Part shown: in pieces, positions 10,601 to 22,186 of the stretch
How the letters are laid out: each line of letters begins with the position of its first letter
How positions within the stretch are numbered: position 1 is the first letter of the stretch
Assembly: GCF_014334135.1 (NCBI RefSeq)
Contig: NZ_CP060497.1
Coordinates: 2,976,001 to 3,040,000 of the forward strand
DNA: 64,000 bases
Source of the DNA: Olivibacter sp. SDN3
GTDB taxonomy: Bacteria; Bacteroidota; Bacteroidia; Sphingobacteriales; Sphingobacteriaceae
Reading direction: 5' to 3'
Program-made: the position numbers and the translations under genes
Notes under the pieces: generated by a model
Databases searched by the model: none
The model's input: the letters and a program-made list of their open reading frames with translations, nothing else
What the model was told of the DNA's origin: nothing

Positions 10601-10812
10601 GATTAAAGAATGTGATGTTATCCTACAACTTCCCTGAGCACGTCGTTTCTAAACTAAAGATGCAAGGGCTGGGATTATACTTTTCGGCAGATAATCTCTT
10701 TACAATCACCGATTACGAAGGCGGAGACCCGGAAAGAACAAGTGTCAGCGGGAATTTCGCGCAGTATCCACAAGCACGCATATTTAGTTTGGGAATGAAT
10801 GTAAAATTTTAA
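7687..10812 (+). CDS. SusC/RagA family TonB-linked outer membrane protein
   Basis: 1041 residues. Signal peptide ends at FAQN. Residues ~40-115 are a CarboxypepD-regulatory-like domain (ITGKVTAISGESLASVSV), followed by the TonB-box region DEVVVVGYG, then the plug (NAANLLQGRVTGVQV; ASAAIYGARAANGVVLVTTKKG) and the 22-strand barrel ending in an aromatic C-terminal strand, FSLGMNVKF. SusC proteins import oligosaccharides across the outer membrane, powered by TonB, together with the SusD lid encoded 11 bases downstream. This pair heads an operon with GH2, GH106 and GH127 genes, so the substrate is probably a rhamnose, galactose and arabinose-containing oligosaccharide. Confidence 0.95.
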   Translation: MNTNPMNLRQVFVGHKYTWILLLLLGNLLLFDRAFAQNERAITGKVTAISGESLASVSVRVKSTNTVTSTDTDGNFKLLVPMVGGILEFSSVGFLTREITIGDQTVLTVTLQEDISALDEVVVVGYGTQKKANLTGSVGAVSGEILTQRPAPNAANLLQGRVTGVQVTQPSGEPGRDNPNFLIRGRSTFGGSTAPLVLIDGVTGSFNNLSPNDIENVTVLKDAASAAIYGARAANGVVLVTTKKGRSGKAVFNYHANVARHSPTALPDLITNSAEYMELYNQAAARSGVAFRYPEGEIEKYRNATDRNQYPNFDNVDYYINPATVTNHNLSVSGGGERNTFNASLSYLDQRAMIKGYNFKRYNGLLNYTNELSKAITVGTIMNMTYKDRQEPPFTGENMALAIYAAGPLYGPFLPDGSGRIVSRAYQQEGRNRNPQEYYAMGEQNTKEYNLNAQAFIDIRLFKGFTWTSKVAINYIDEYYKMYQKDYDAFLFQKDPSTDTYIRDTFGPDILGVTDQYSKVLNPTVYSTLTYDAQIEDHTFRVLAGYEQIFYKNQNLRGRRINTVAPVLTDLTGYMPDGESLYFTHPRLPSLAGPSEWAMQSFFGRLNYDYKGIYLLEANLRYDGTSKVSPAYRWGLFPSVSAGWLLSKENFLENQSNWLSELKFRGSYGTLGNQDVGTYLYQDNLVIGSIYYPFGNADLQQGAVNDVFRDQRIRWESSRVLDFGFDLNVKNGLLGITFDWFRRSAFNILAAPSVPASLGVPSQTINNGKMRSQGIELELTHQHRIGEVSYGANFQISTARNKVIDIQIPFRGSTIQEIGLPYNEHFLYEWDGIFQEEDIGNPAVPRHELNPNPRAGDLKMKDKNGDGVVNADDRIVVKGAYPDYIYSFGFNVGYKGFSLHAFFQGVEGLKARVNNWGVDPFMQGTAPTSKWRDAWTPENRSNTLPAIYIAGYSGVANYGSSTYYLQDASYLRLKNVMLSYNFPEHVVSKLKMQGLGLYFSADNLFTITDYEGGDPERTSVSGNFAQYPQARIFSLGMNVKF

Positions 10813-10823
10813 ATCGTTTAATT

Positions 10824-12374
10824 ATGCTACGCAATAAACAATTAGTTACCTTATCAATAGTTGCAATAGTATCGCTATTGATGGCTTGCAAAAAGGATTT
10901 CTTGGATAGAAATCCGTTGAATAGCGTTTCCAGTCAGATATTTTGGACTTCAGAAGAGGATGTAAATACCGCTCTAACAGGTGTTTATTCTCGTTTACAA
11001 CAAAATTTTTTGGGTTATGAACGGGTATATCTCGATGGGCTTTCTGATAATGCTTTTTTGGATCCAGGCGAAAACAATCAGCCTAACATGCAAAATATGA
11101 CTATAGGGGGTATATCTCCGGGACTAACAGGGGCGATGGTTAACATGTACACTACACCTTACCGAGCCATCGCTTCATGTAATTATTTTTTGGATAATGT
11201 AGATAAAGCACCTATCAATGAACAGCAACTCAATAACTATCAAGGGGAAGTGAGGTTTATAAGAGCTCTGGCGTATTTTGACCTGGCGCAAACTTTTGGA
11301 GGAGTAGTGATTTATACACATTTCCCTGAAACGTTAGACGAGGCGAAGATCGCAAAAAGCTCGAGGGAAGAAGTTTATGCATTGATTGAAGAAGATCTTC
11401 AATTTGCAATCGCCCATTTGCCGGATGAAAAATACAGTGGACATGCTGTGCGGGGGAGCGCACAGGCTTTGATGGGGAGAGTTTTGATTACCCAACAGAA
11501 GTGGGCAGAGGCTATTCCATATTTGGAAGATCTTATCAATGGAGGAATCTATTCATTGGCAGATAATTACGCCGCTTTGTTTACAACAGCCGGTCAGGCA
11601 AATGCTAACATCAATCGGGAGATTATTTTTTCTACTCAATATTTAGCCCCGGCGAATACGCATCGGGTGAGACCTGGCGCGGCAGGTATGGATATTGAGC
11701 TGGGTTGGTTCTCGCTCATGCAGCCCTATAAAGATTTAGTAGATGATTATGAAATGACCGATGGAAACAGAGCGGACGAATCGCCTTTATTTGACCCGGA
11801 AAACCCCTATGCCAATCGAGACCCTCGCTTAGATCTTACCGTGAAACTCCCCGGAGAGATATGGCGTAACTCCTCGGGTGAAGCCTGGACGGGTAGTTAT
11901 GAGTCTTACACCGGGTTTTTAACAGAAAAATATGTCGATCTTTCCCGCGCTCCTTTCTCCTCCAATACTGCCACAGCTTCTGATCAGGATTACATTCACC
12001 TCCGCTTTGCTGATGTCCTACTGATGTACGCTGAAGCACGAAATGAAATCAGCGGGCCGGATGCTAGCGTATATGATGCGTTGGACCGTGTGAGGGAGCG
12101 TGAAGGAATTGATATGCCATCAGTTAATCGCACACGTTATCAGAATCAGGAGAATCTACGGGATTATATTCGTCATGAACGACGTGTTGAACTGGCCTTA
12201 GAGGGACAACGTTATAACGATTTGAAAAGGTGGAATATTGCACACCTAAAGTTACCCACTTTGAGAACTCCAGCGGACCGATCTTTGGTGTTTGAACCTC
12301 ACCACTATCTATTGCCATTTTCGCTTGCCGAACTAGATAATAACCCCTATTTAGTGCAAAATGAAGGATACTGA
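10824..12374 (+). CDS. SusD/RagB family glycan-binding lipoprotein
   Basis: 516 residues with a lipoprotein signal (SLLMACKKD) and the typical beginning FLDRNPLNSVSSQIFWTSEEDVNTALTG-like helical TPR domain, split as FLDRNPLNSVS and EEDVNTALTGVYSRL. The C-terminus has the family's hallmark RHERRVELALEGQRYNDLKRW and ends LLPFSLAELDNNPYLVQNEGY. SusD proteins sit on the outer face of the SusC barrel and close over bound oligosaccharide. It follows susC by 11 bases and must form the import complex with it. Confidence 0.95.
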   Translation: MLRNKQLVTLSIVAIVSLLMACKKDFLDRNPLNSVSSQIFWTSEEDVNTALTGVYSRLQQNFLGYERVYLDGLSDNAFLDPGENNQPNMQNMTIGGISPGLTGAMVNMYTTPYRAIASCNYFLDNVDKAPINEQQLNNYQGEVRFIRALAYFDLAQTFGGVVIYTHFPETLDEAKIAKSSREEVYALIEEDLQFAIAHLPDEKYSGHAVRGSAQALMGRVLITQQKWAEAIPYLEDLINGGIYSLADNYAALFTTAGQANANINREIIFSTQYLAPANTHRVRPGAAGMDIELGWFSLMQPYKDLVDDYEMTDGNRADESPLFDPENPYANRDPRLDLTVKLPGEIWRNSSGEAWTGSYESYTGFLTEKYVDLSRAPFSSNTATASDQDYIHLRFADVLLMYAEARNEISGPDASVYDALDRVREREGIDMPSVNRTRYQNQENLRDYIRHERRVELALEGQRYNDLKRWNIAHLKLPTLRTPADRSLVFEPHHYLLPFSLAELDNNPYLVQNEGY

Positions 12375-12507
12375 TGACTGGGTAAGAGGAATGATAATAT
12401 GCTATAATAGATGGTCAACTTGATATAAAAAAACGAGGTTATGGAAAACTAATTTTGAACCTTAACCATGGGGAAGGCGTCAAGTAACACTTCTTATAAA
12501 CGATTAA

Positions 12508-15828
<3,321 letters not shown>

Positions 15829-15843
15829 GTATATCAAGCATAT

Positions 15844-16998
15844 ATGAATAGTGAACGAATTGTGTTAAAAGGAATTACATGGAACCACAGCAGAGGGTTT
15901 GTGCCAATGGTGGCCACTGCGCAACGTTTCGGCGAAGAGAACCCGGAAGTGGAGATTAAATGGGAAAAGCGCTCATTGCAAGCATTTGCAGACTTCTCGG
16001 TTGAGGACTTGGCCGAATCATATGATTTATTGGTAATTGATCATCCGTGGGCAGGTTTTGCGGCGAAAACTAAAAGCGTGCTGCCCTTAGATGCCTATTT
16101 AGCGTCTTCATTCTTGAAAGATCAACAGAACAATAGTGTAGGACAGTCGTATAATAGTTACCATTTTGATAATCATCAATGGGCACTGGCTATTGATGCT
16201 GCCACACCCGTAGCATCAAGTAGACCTGATCTTCTGAAAAGAAATCGGCTAGAATTACCTAAAACCTTTCATGATTTATTGTTACTGGCAGATGAAGGAG
16301 TTGTAGGTTTTCCCATGATCGCGATCGATACCTTGATGAATTTTTATATGTTCTGTTGTTCACTGGGTGAAGCGCCCTGTCAAACTGATCAATTTGTGGT
16401 GAGTGACCATGTCGGCAGGCAGGCCCTACTATATTTCAAGCAACTAGCTGATAAAATAGATAAGCGTTTTCACAATTATAACCCTATAAGGGTATATGAA
16501 GAAATGGTTAATGAGGACCACGTAGCTTATTGTCCTTTTGCTTATGGATATGCTAATTATGCACGTTATGGTTATGCTGCGCGTGAGCTGCAGTTTCATG
16601 ATCTGGTGAGCTTAAATGGACAACATATGCAAAGTACCCTAGGAGGAACTGGGGTAGCTATCTCGGCCAACTGTCGGCACATCGAGCACGCACTTCGCTA
16701 TATCTGTTATGTGGCTTCCCCGTTCTGTCAAACTGGATTATATTTTGATAGTGGTGGGCAACCTGGACATTTAGATGCATGGAAGTCGGTATATACCAAC
16801 GAACAAACGGGTAATTATTTTTATCGTACACTGCCTGCTCTGGAACGTGCGTTCTTACGACCGCGTTATCATGGACATTTGTTTTTTCAAGATTATGCAG
16901 GTGATATCATAAGGAGCTATTTAATAGAGAACGGAGATGAGGGGGTATTGCTAAGTAAATTGAATGAATTGTATCAGGAATCAAAAGCACTCGTATAA
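15844..16998 (+). CDS. Solute-binding-protein-like protein without signal peptide
   Basis: 384 residues resembling family-1 extracellular solute-binding proteins (UgpB/MalE type): an early strand-helix FGEENPEVEIKWEKRSLQAF, a YDLLVIDHPWAGF hinge-like segment, ALAIDAATPVASSRPDLL, and LGGTGVAISANCRHIEHALRYI near the C-terminus. It begins MNSERIVLKGITWNHSRG with no hydrophobic signal, so it should stay in the cytosol. No ABC permease or ATPase gene is nearby. The stop is one base before the ATG of a CoA-transferase, implying translational coupling. It may be a repurposed ligand-binding or carrier protein for the acid or acyl-CoA handled by its neighbours; that role is inference. Cys-rich patches (FCCSLGEAPC) are unusual. 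Confidence 0.7.
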   Translation: MNSERIVLKGITWNHSRGFVPMVATAQRFGEENPEVEIKWEKRSLQAFADFSVEDLAESYDLLVIDHPWAGFAAKTKSVLPLDAYLASSFLKDQQNNSVGQSYNSYHFDNHQWALAIDAATPVASSRPDLLKRNRLELPKTFHDLLLLADEGVVGFPMIAIDTLMNFYMFCCSLGEAPCQTDQFVVSDHVGRQALLYFKQLADKIDKRFHNYNPIRVYEEMVNEDHVAYCPFAYGYANYARYGYAARELQFHDLVSLNGQHMQSTLGGTGVAISANCRHIEHALRYICYVASPFCQTGLYFDSGGQPGHLDAWKSVYTNEQTGNYFYRTLPALERAFLRPRYHGHLFFQDYAGDIIRSYLIENGDEGVLLSKLNELYQESKALV

Positions 16999-16999
16999 C

Positions 17000-18145
17000 A
17001 TGAAACCTTTGGAAGGCATATTGGTATTGGAGTTTGCCCAATTTATGGCTGGGCCGCTAGCGGGACTTAAACTGGCAGACCTTGGTGCGCGGGTCATTAA
17101 GATTGAGCGACCGGAAAAAGGTGAAGGGGGAAGGCAGATCGCTATTAAAAATCTGTTCATTGAAGACGATAGCTTGGTGTTCCATACCATTAATAGGAAT
17201 AAAGAGTCATATGCAGCCGACTTAAAGAAACCTGAAGATCTAGCTAAAGTGAAACGACTTATTGCACGTGCAGATGTGATAACACATAATTTCAGACCAG
17301 GTGTGATGGAAAAAATCGGACTTAGTTACCCGGACGTATGTAGAATAAACCCAAGCATTGTATATGGTGCCGTCAGTGGTTATGGTAGTTATGGGCCCTG
17401 GGCTAATAAACCCGGGCAGGACTTATTGGTTCAGGCCTTATCAGGTTTGACATGGCTCTCTGGTACTAAGCACGATGGGCCTGTTCCTTTTGGCTTGGCC
17501 GTTGCTGACATGTTTTGTGGTGCTCATCTTGTTCAGGGAATATTAGCCGGAATATTGAAACGCAATAAGACAAAAAGAAGTGTATTGGTGGAAATAAGCT
17601 TGTTAGAATCGATTTTGGATATGCAGTTTGAATTGCTAACAACATACTTAAATGATGGAAGAAAGCCTCCCCAACGGAGTGCGGTAAAGGGGGGAGGGCA
17701 TCCTTATCTGAGTGCTCCATACGGTATATACAAAACCAGTGACGGGTACTTAGCATTAGCAATGGGAGACCTACTGGCCATAGGAACATGTATTGGCAGT
17801 GATCTTTCAGCTTATACCGATAAAGCAACATGGTTCGAGAAGCGGGATGAAATAACTGAGATGTTGAACGGGCATTTCAAACATCAGCAAACAGCATATT
17901 GGTGCAATCAATTGGAAAAAAAAGGAATTTGGTGTGCCATGGTTTATAATTATCACCAGGCACTTCAACACAAGGCTTTTCAGGTATTGGGTATGCTACA
18001 GGAGGTAACCTTGGCAAATGGAAAGGCACTCATTACTACGCGAAATCCGATACAGATTGACAGCGTGAGCTTATACGCTAATAGGGGCGCCCCGAAAGTG
18101 GGGGCAAACACCTTTAGCATTGACCATGAATTTAATATCATATAA
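17000..18145 (+). CDS. CaiB/BaiF family CoA-transferase, first of a tandem pair
   Basis: 381 residues from the ATG at 17000, one base after the previous stop; the upstream in-frame start at 16964 overlaps that gene and is not needed. Family III CoA-transferase features: VLEFAQFMAGPLAGLKLADLGARVIKIE at the N-terminus (in two parts VLEFAQFMAGP and ADLGARVIKIE), ITHNFRPGVMEKIGLSY, GQDLLVQALSG, and Asp170 in GLAVADMFCGAH, at the place of catalytic Asp169 in formyl-CoA transferase. These enzymes move CoA between carboxylic acids through aspartyl-CoA anhydride, or act as racemases. The next gene is a close paralogue, so a heteromer like BbsEF is possible. Substrate unknown. Confidence 0.88.
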   Translation: MKPLEGILVLEFAQFMAGPLAGLKLADLGARVIKIERPEKGEGGRQIAIKNLFIEDDSLVFHTINRNKESYAADLKKPEDLAKVKRLIARADVITHNFRPGVMEKIGLSYPDVCRINPSIVYGAVSGYGSYGPWANKPGQDLLVQALSGLTWLSGTKHDGPVPFGLAVADMFCGAHLVQGILAGILKRNKTKRSVLVEISLLESILDMQFELLTTYLNDGRKPPQRSAVKGGGHPYLSAPYGIYKTSDGYLALAMGDLLAIGTCIGSDLSAYTDKATWFEKRDEITEMLNGHFKHQQTAYWCNQLEKKGIWCAMVYNYHQALQHKAFQVLGMLQEVTLANGKALITTRNPIQIDSVSLYANRGAPKVGANTFSIDHEFNII

Positions 18146-18148
18146 GGT

Positions 18149-19297
18149 ATGAAACCTCTAGCGGATTATTTAGTACTCGATTTCAGCCAATTCCTTTCCG
18201 GACCTTCGGCTGGCCTGCGCTTGGCTGATTTAGGAGCGCGAGTGATAAAAGTTGAAAAACCGGTATCAGGAGATATCTGTAGGCAATTATACACTTCAGA
18301 TGTCGTGATGAACGGAGACTCTTCGGTTTTTCACGCGATTAATCGTAATAAAGAAGGTTTTGCTGCCGACCTAAAACAGCCAACAGACGTTTCCCTGGTA
18401 AAAAAAATGATCACCAACGCCGATGTGCTTATCCATAATTTTCGTCCTGGTGTAATGGAACGCTTAGGTTTTAGCTATGCGGAAGTTTCCAAAATAAATC
18501 CATCAATTATTTACGGAGAGATCTCGGGCTACGGTTCGGATGGTCCCTGGCGAGATAGACCGGGACAGGACTTATTGCTACAATCACTTACTGGACTAAC
18601 TTGGTTAAGCGGAAATGCCGATGATGGACCTGTACCTATGGGGCTTTCTATTGTGGATATGTTGGCTGGAGCCAATTTGGTACAAGGCATATTGGCCTGT
18701 TTGATTAATAGGGGCATTAGACAAAAGGGCGCACAGGTACAGGTAAGTATGTTGGCGTCTGCATATGATTTTCAAATGGAAACCATTACTACTTATTACC
18801 ATGATGGAGGAGCTTTACCCGCCCGTACCAAAACCAACAATGCACATGCTTATCTTGGCGCACCCTATGGTACTTACAAAACAAAAAATGGCTATATCGC
18901 ACTGGCCATGGGAAGTATTCCGCAATTGGGAGAATTGCTCAAATGTCAACCGCTAACAGCCTATACAGCTGTTGCCGATGCTTTTGACAAGAGAGATGAA
19001 ATCAAGGAAATATTGAGCAAACAGCTGAGGAACGAAAGTACAGAACACTGGCTGGCAATTTTGGAATCTGCGGATGTATGGTGTGCCGATGTGATGACTT
19101 GGGACCGTTTATTGGCCCATGAAGGTTTTCAGGCACTGGACATGTTACAAGAAGTCAGTATGCAAGATGGTTATCGTTATCAGACAACGCGATGTCCGAT
19201 CCGTATTGATGGCGAAAAACTTCTTTCGGGTATCGGCTCACCTATTATTGGACAGGATAATGAAAAAATACTAAAAGAACTTGAAAACAGCGTCTGA
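18149..19297 (+). CDS. CaiB/BaiF family CoA-transferase, second of a tandem pair
   Basis: 382 residues, starting 3 bases after the first CoA-transferase. 30 of the first 46 residues are identical to its neighbour, so the two arose by tandem duplication. It keeps HNFRPGVMERLGFSY, GQDLLLQSLTGLTWLSG and the Asp in MGLSIVDMLAGAN, so both copies appear catalytically intact. The stop overlaps the ATG of the following oxidoreductase by one base. Retention of two intact copies suggests either two subunits of one enzyme or two different acids handled in sequence. Confidence 0.88.
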   Translation: MKPLADYLVLDFSQFLSGPSAGLRLADLGARVIKVEKPVSGDICRQLYTSDVVMNGDSSVFHAINRNKEGFAADLKQPTDVSLVKKMITNADVLIHNFRPGVMERLGFSYAEVSKINPSIIYGEISGYGSDGPWRDRPGQDLLLQSLTGLTWLSGNADDGPVPMGLSIVDMLAGANLVQGILACLINRGIRQKGAQVQVSMLASAYDFQMETITTYYHDGGALPARTKTNNAHAYLGAPYGTYKTKNGYIALAMGSIPQLGELLKCQPLTAYTAVADAFDKRDEIKEILSKQLRNESTEHWLAILESADVWCADVMTWDRLLAHEGFQALDMLQEVSMQDGYRYQTTRCPIRIDGEKLLSGIGSPIIGQDNEKILKELENSV

Positions 19298-20367
19298 TGG
19301 AAATTGATTATAAACCGATTCTACCTAAAAAAACCTTGCCTATTGTTATTATAGGTGCTGGAGGGATCGTTGGCGATGCCCATTTGCCTGCATATAGAAA
19401 AGCGGGATTCGAAGTGGTTGGAATTACTAACCGCAGTCGGGCAAAAGCTGAGAAATTGGCCGATCAATTTGGTATACCAAGGGTATATGATAATATTACT
19501 GAAGCCGTAAAGGATAGCCCCGCAGATACCATATACGATGTAACCATTATGCCCCCGCAGTTTGTACCTACCCTAAAGCAACTGCCCGATAAAAGTGCAG
19601 TGCTCATGCAGAAGCCCATGGGCGATTGTTTTTCACAGAGCAGGGAGATCTTGCAGGTATGCCGGGAAAAACAGCTAGATGCCGCCATCAATTGCCAATT
19701 ACGTGTTGCCCCCTTTGTAAGTGCCGCAAGGTGCCTGATCGATAGCGGATCTATTGGCGAAGTATATGACATGGAAGTGAAGGTAACCGTACAGACACCG
19801 TGGGAGCTATTTCCTTTAGTAAAAATACACCCTCGACTCGAAATTCAATACCATAGTATTCATTACGTCGACTTAATTCGCTCTTTCTTCGGAGCCCCCA
19901 AAAGTGTCATGGCTAAGACCTTGAAGCATCCAACCAAAAACCTCTCGTCTTCCAGGTCTACCATTATAATGGACTATGGCGATACCTTGCGTGCGGTAAT
20001 CAATACCAATCACGATCATGATTTTGGACCGACACAGCAGGAAAGCTATATCAAGTGGGAAGGAACTAATGGTGCTATCAAAGTAAAAATGGGCCTGTTA
20101 ATGGATTACCCTCACGGAGTGCCAGATGCCTTTGATTATTGCTTACTTGATGAAGATGGACCTCCACAATGGCAACAGCTGCCAATTGAGGGATCGTGGT
20201 TTCCCGATGCTTTTATAGGTAGTATGTCGGCACTTATGCGTTACAAAAGTGGAGAATCGACGGTTTTAGGTGCTCGTGTGGAAGATGTGATGAGAACCAT
20301 GGCAGTGGTTGAAGCGGCATACCAATGTAGTGACGGGGGAGGTACCCTGATTGAAAATAATTTTTAA
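19297..20367 (+). CDS. Gfo/Idh/MocA family oxidoreductase (second copy)
   Basis: 356 residues, cytosolic. Rossmann motif VIIGAGGIVGDAHLPAY near residue 15, TNRSRAKAEKLADQFGI after the second strand, and MQKPMGD, where the usual EKP Glu is Gln while the Lys is kept. A long beta-sheet domain follows, with SIHYVDLIRSFFGAPK matching the H-x-x-D/D-x-x-R catalytic-helix pattern. NAD(P)-dependent oxidation or reduction of a sugar or sugar acid is expected. Its position between two CoA-transferase genes and a MaoC hydratase, with a one-base overlap, suggests it makes or uses the acid that becomes the CoA ester. It is only distantly like the copy at 1700. Confidence 0.85.
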   Translation: MEIDYKPILPKKTLPIVIIGAGGIVGDAHLPAYRKAGFEVVGITNRSRAKAEKLADQFGIPRVYDNITEAVKDSPADTIYDVTIMPPQFVPTLKQLPDKSAVLMQKPMGDCFSQSREILQVCREKQLDAAINCQLRVAPFVSAARCLIDSGSIGEVYDMEVKVTVQTPWELFPLVKIHPRLEIQYHSIHYVDLIRSFFGAPKSVMAKTLKHPTKNLSSSRSTIIMDYGDTLRAVINTNHDHDFGPTQQESYIKWEGTNGAIKVKMGLLMDYPHGVPDAFDYCLLDEDGPPQWQQLPIEGSWFPDAFIGSMSALMRYKSGESTVLGARVEDVMRTMAVVEAAYQCSDGGGTLIENNF

Positions 20368-20387
20368 GATGACTAATCGATGAACCT

Positions 20388-20831
20388 ATGTATTTTAAAT
20401 CCATTTTTTTTGAAGACTATCGGTTAAATACGAAGCGAACAACCCTTGGACGGACACTCACGGAAACCGATTTTGTAGTACATGCCGGTCATACAGGCGA
20501 CTTTTTCCCACACCACTTAGATGCCGAATGGTGCAAAACCCAGTCCTTCGGCCAGCGGATTGCGCATGGTACGATGGTATTCAGTATTGGTATCGGATTA
20601 ACTGCTTCAGAAATCAATCCCGAGGCCTTTTCTAAGGGGTACGATCGCTTACGCTTTGTTAAGCCGGTATTTATCGGAGACACTATTCATTCAGAAGTAA
20701 CTATAAGCAAAAAAGATACTGCGAAGAATCCTGCCTATGGTACGATTACCGAGCATGTAGAGGTGATCAATCAGAGAGGCGAAGTGGTATTGGTAGCGGA
20801 TCATATATTGTTGGCAAAAAGAAAAGAATAA
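20388..20831 (+). CDS. MaoC-like (hot-dog) dehydratase/enoyl-CoA hydratase
   Basis: 147 residues, the length of a single hot-dog domain. The (R)-hydratase-like signature is visible as [14 protein letters not shown] (consensus GD-x-N-P-x-H; the Asn is Phe here) followed by [18 protein letters not shown] downstream [16 protein letters not shown] strand is also typical. MaoC proteins add or remove water from acyl-CoA double bonds, which fits two CoA-transferases in the same operon; mesaconyl-C4-CoA hydratase is one member that works with a family III CoA-transferase. The Asn replacement makes the true reaction uncertain. 17 bases separate it from the permease gene. Confidence 0.82.
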   Translation: MYFKSIFFEDYRLNTKRTTLGRTLTETDFVVHAGHTGDFFPHHLDAEWCKTQSFGQRIAHGTMVFSIGIGLTASEINPEAFSKGYDRLRFVKPVFIGDTIHSEVTISKKDTAKNPAYGTITEHVEVINQRGEVVLVADHILLAKRKE

Positions 20832-20848
20832 TAGCAAATACAGGTGTA

Positions 20849-22156
20849 ATGGAAACAATAATAGAACCGGTAAGCCACGTAGATCCGAGGGAAGCAACGT
20901 CTAAGAATCCGTATCTGCTGCCATTTATATTGGTAACGAGCTTGTTTTTTCTATGGGGAATGGCGCATAACCTGGATTCGATTCTTATTCCACATTTAAA
21001 AAAAGCCTGCAACCTGAGTAATATGCAGTCGGCATTGGTAGATACTGCAGTGTTTTTTGCTTATTTTATTATGGCTTTGCCTGCTGGAATATTATTAAAA
21101 CGATTAGGTTATAAACAATGTATGGTATTGGGATTGCTCATATTTGCTACTGGGGCATATCTGTTTGTGCCGGCAGCGGACTGGTTAAGTTATCCACTGT
21201 TTTTGTTTGCACTTTTTGTAATTGGTTGTGGGCTAACTATTCTGGAAACTACTGCAAATCCCTATGCTGCAATGCTAGGGACACCATCCAACGCTACCGG
21301 CCGCCTGAATCTGGCGGCATCATTTAATGGTTTGGCAGCGATGGTTGCTCCGATTATTGGAGCAAATTTCATTTTGTCGGGCAAAGAATATACCACCGAG
21401 GCACTCGCTGCGATGTCAAATGTAGATCGTACAGGCTATTTTATGGAAGAGGCCTCTTCTGTGAAAATACCCTATATTATTTTGGGCTCTACGCTACTCC
21501 TCTTTGCGATAGTATTTTGTTTTGTCCGTTTTCCCGAAATGAAGGTGCCGACGGCACAAACTGCGAAAGGAGGTTTTTTTTCTGTGCTGAGGCATAGACA
21601 TCTGTTTTTGGCAGTAGTGTCGCAGTTTTTTTATGTAGGGGCACAGGTCTGTGTAACAAGTTTTTTTATACGTATGGCTCAGCAGGGAGCTGGTGTAGAT
21701 GAAAAAACAGCTGGGTACTATTTAGGGGTTTATGGCTTTTTATTTATGCTGGGAAGGTTTGTCGGAACGCTCTTAATGCGCTTTATAAAAGCTGGGCATC
21801 TGCTGATGACATACGCCATTATTGCAATGGGACTATGTACTATTGCCGTGCTGGGCCAAGGAATATATGTTGTATATGCTCTCGGCCTGATTGGCTTTTT
21901 CATGTCGATCATGTTTCCTACCATCTTTGCACTAGGCATTGTTGGACTGGGAGAAGATACCAAAACAGCTTCATCTTGGTTAATTATGGCTATTGTAGGA
22001 GGTGCTGTTCTCCCTTATGTTATGGGTGGGTTAATAGACTATTATCAGGATAACACCCAATTAGGATACATTGTACCTCTTTGTTGCTTCGGAGTTATCT
22101 TCCATTACGGCTGGAGCGGGTATAAACTAAAAGGTGATCGGTTATTAAAGCAATAA
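20849..22156 (+). CDS. FucP-like sugar:H+ symporter (MFS)
   Basis: 435 residues with 12 hydrophobic helices. The first helix has the FucP-type SLFFLWGMAHNLDSILIPHLKK with the acidic residue in TM1, and TM4 has GLTILETTANPYAAMLG, the FucP/GluP signature with the proton-coupling Glu. Family members take up L-fucose, glucose/galactose or N-acetylglucosamine with H+. L-Fucose and L-rhamnose are both 6-deoxyhexoses, so rhamnose or a rhamnose-derived acid is a reasonable substrate here. It lies inside the operon between the MaoC gene and the GH106 gene. Confidence 0.88.
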   Translation: METIIEPVSHVDPREATSKNPYLLPFILVTSLFFLWGMAHNLDSILIPHLKKACNLSNMQSALVDTAVFFAYFIMALPAGILLKRLGYKQCMVLGLLIFATGAYLFVPAADWLSYPLFLFALFVIGCGLTILETTANPYAAMLGTPSNATGRLNLAASFNGLAAMVAPIIGANFILSGKEYTTEALAAMSNVDRTGYFMEEASSVKIPYIILGSTLLLFAIVFCFVRFPEMKVPTAQTAKGGFFSVLRHRHLFLAVVSQFFYVGAQVCVTSFFIRMAQQGAGVDEKTAGYYLGVYGFLFMLGRFVGTLLMRFIKAGHLLMTYAIIAMGLCTIAVLGQGIYVVYALGLIGFFMSIMFPTIFALGIVGLGEDTKTASSWLIMAIVGGAVLPYVMGGLIDYYQDNTQLGYIVPLCCFGVIFHYGWSGYKLKGDRLLKQ

Positions 22157-22186
22157 GCGCAAACAGGTCGGATAAATCTGTAAAAC

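Noticed and set aside
7687-12374. Sigma/anti-sigma pair expected upstream of susC
   Set aside because: No ECF sigma or FecR gene lies near either susCD pair; control by IclR or by the membrane regulator is the only visible option.
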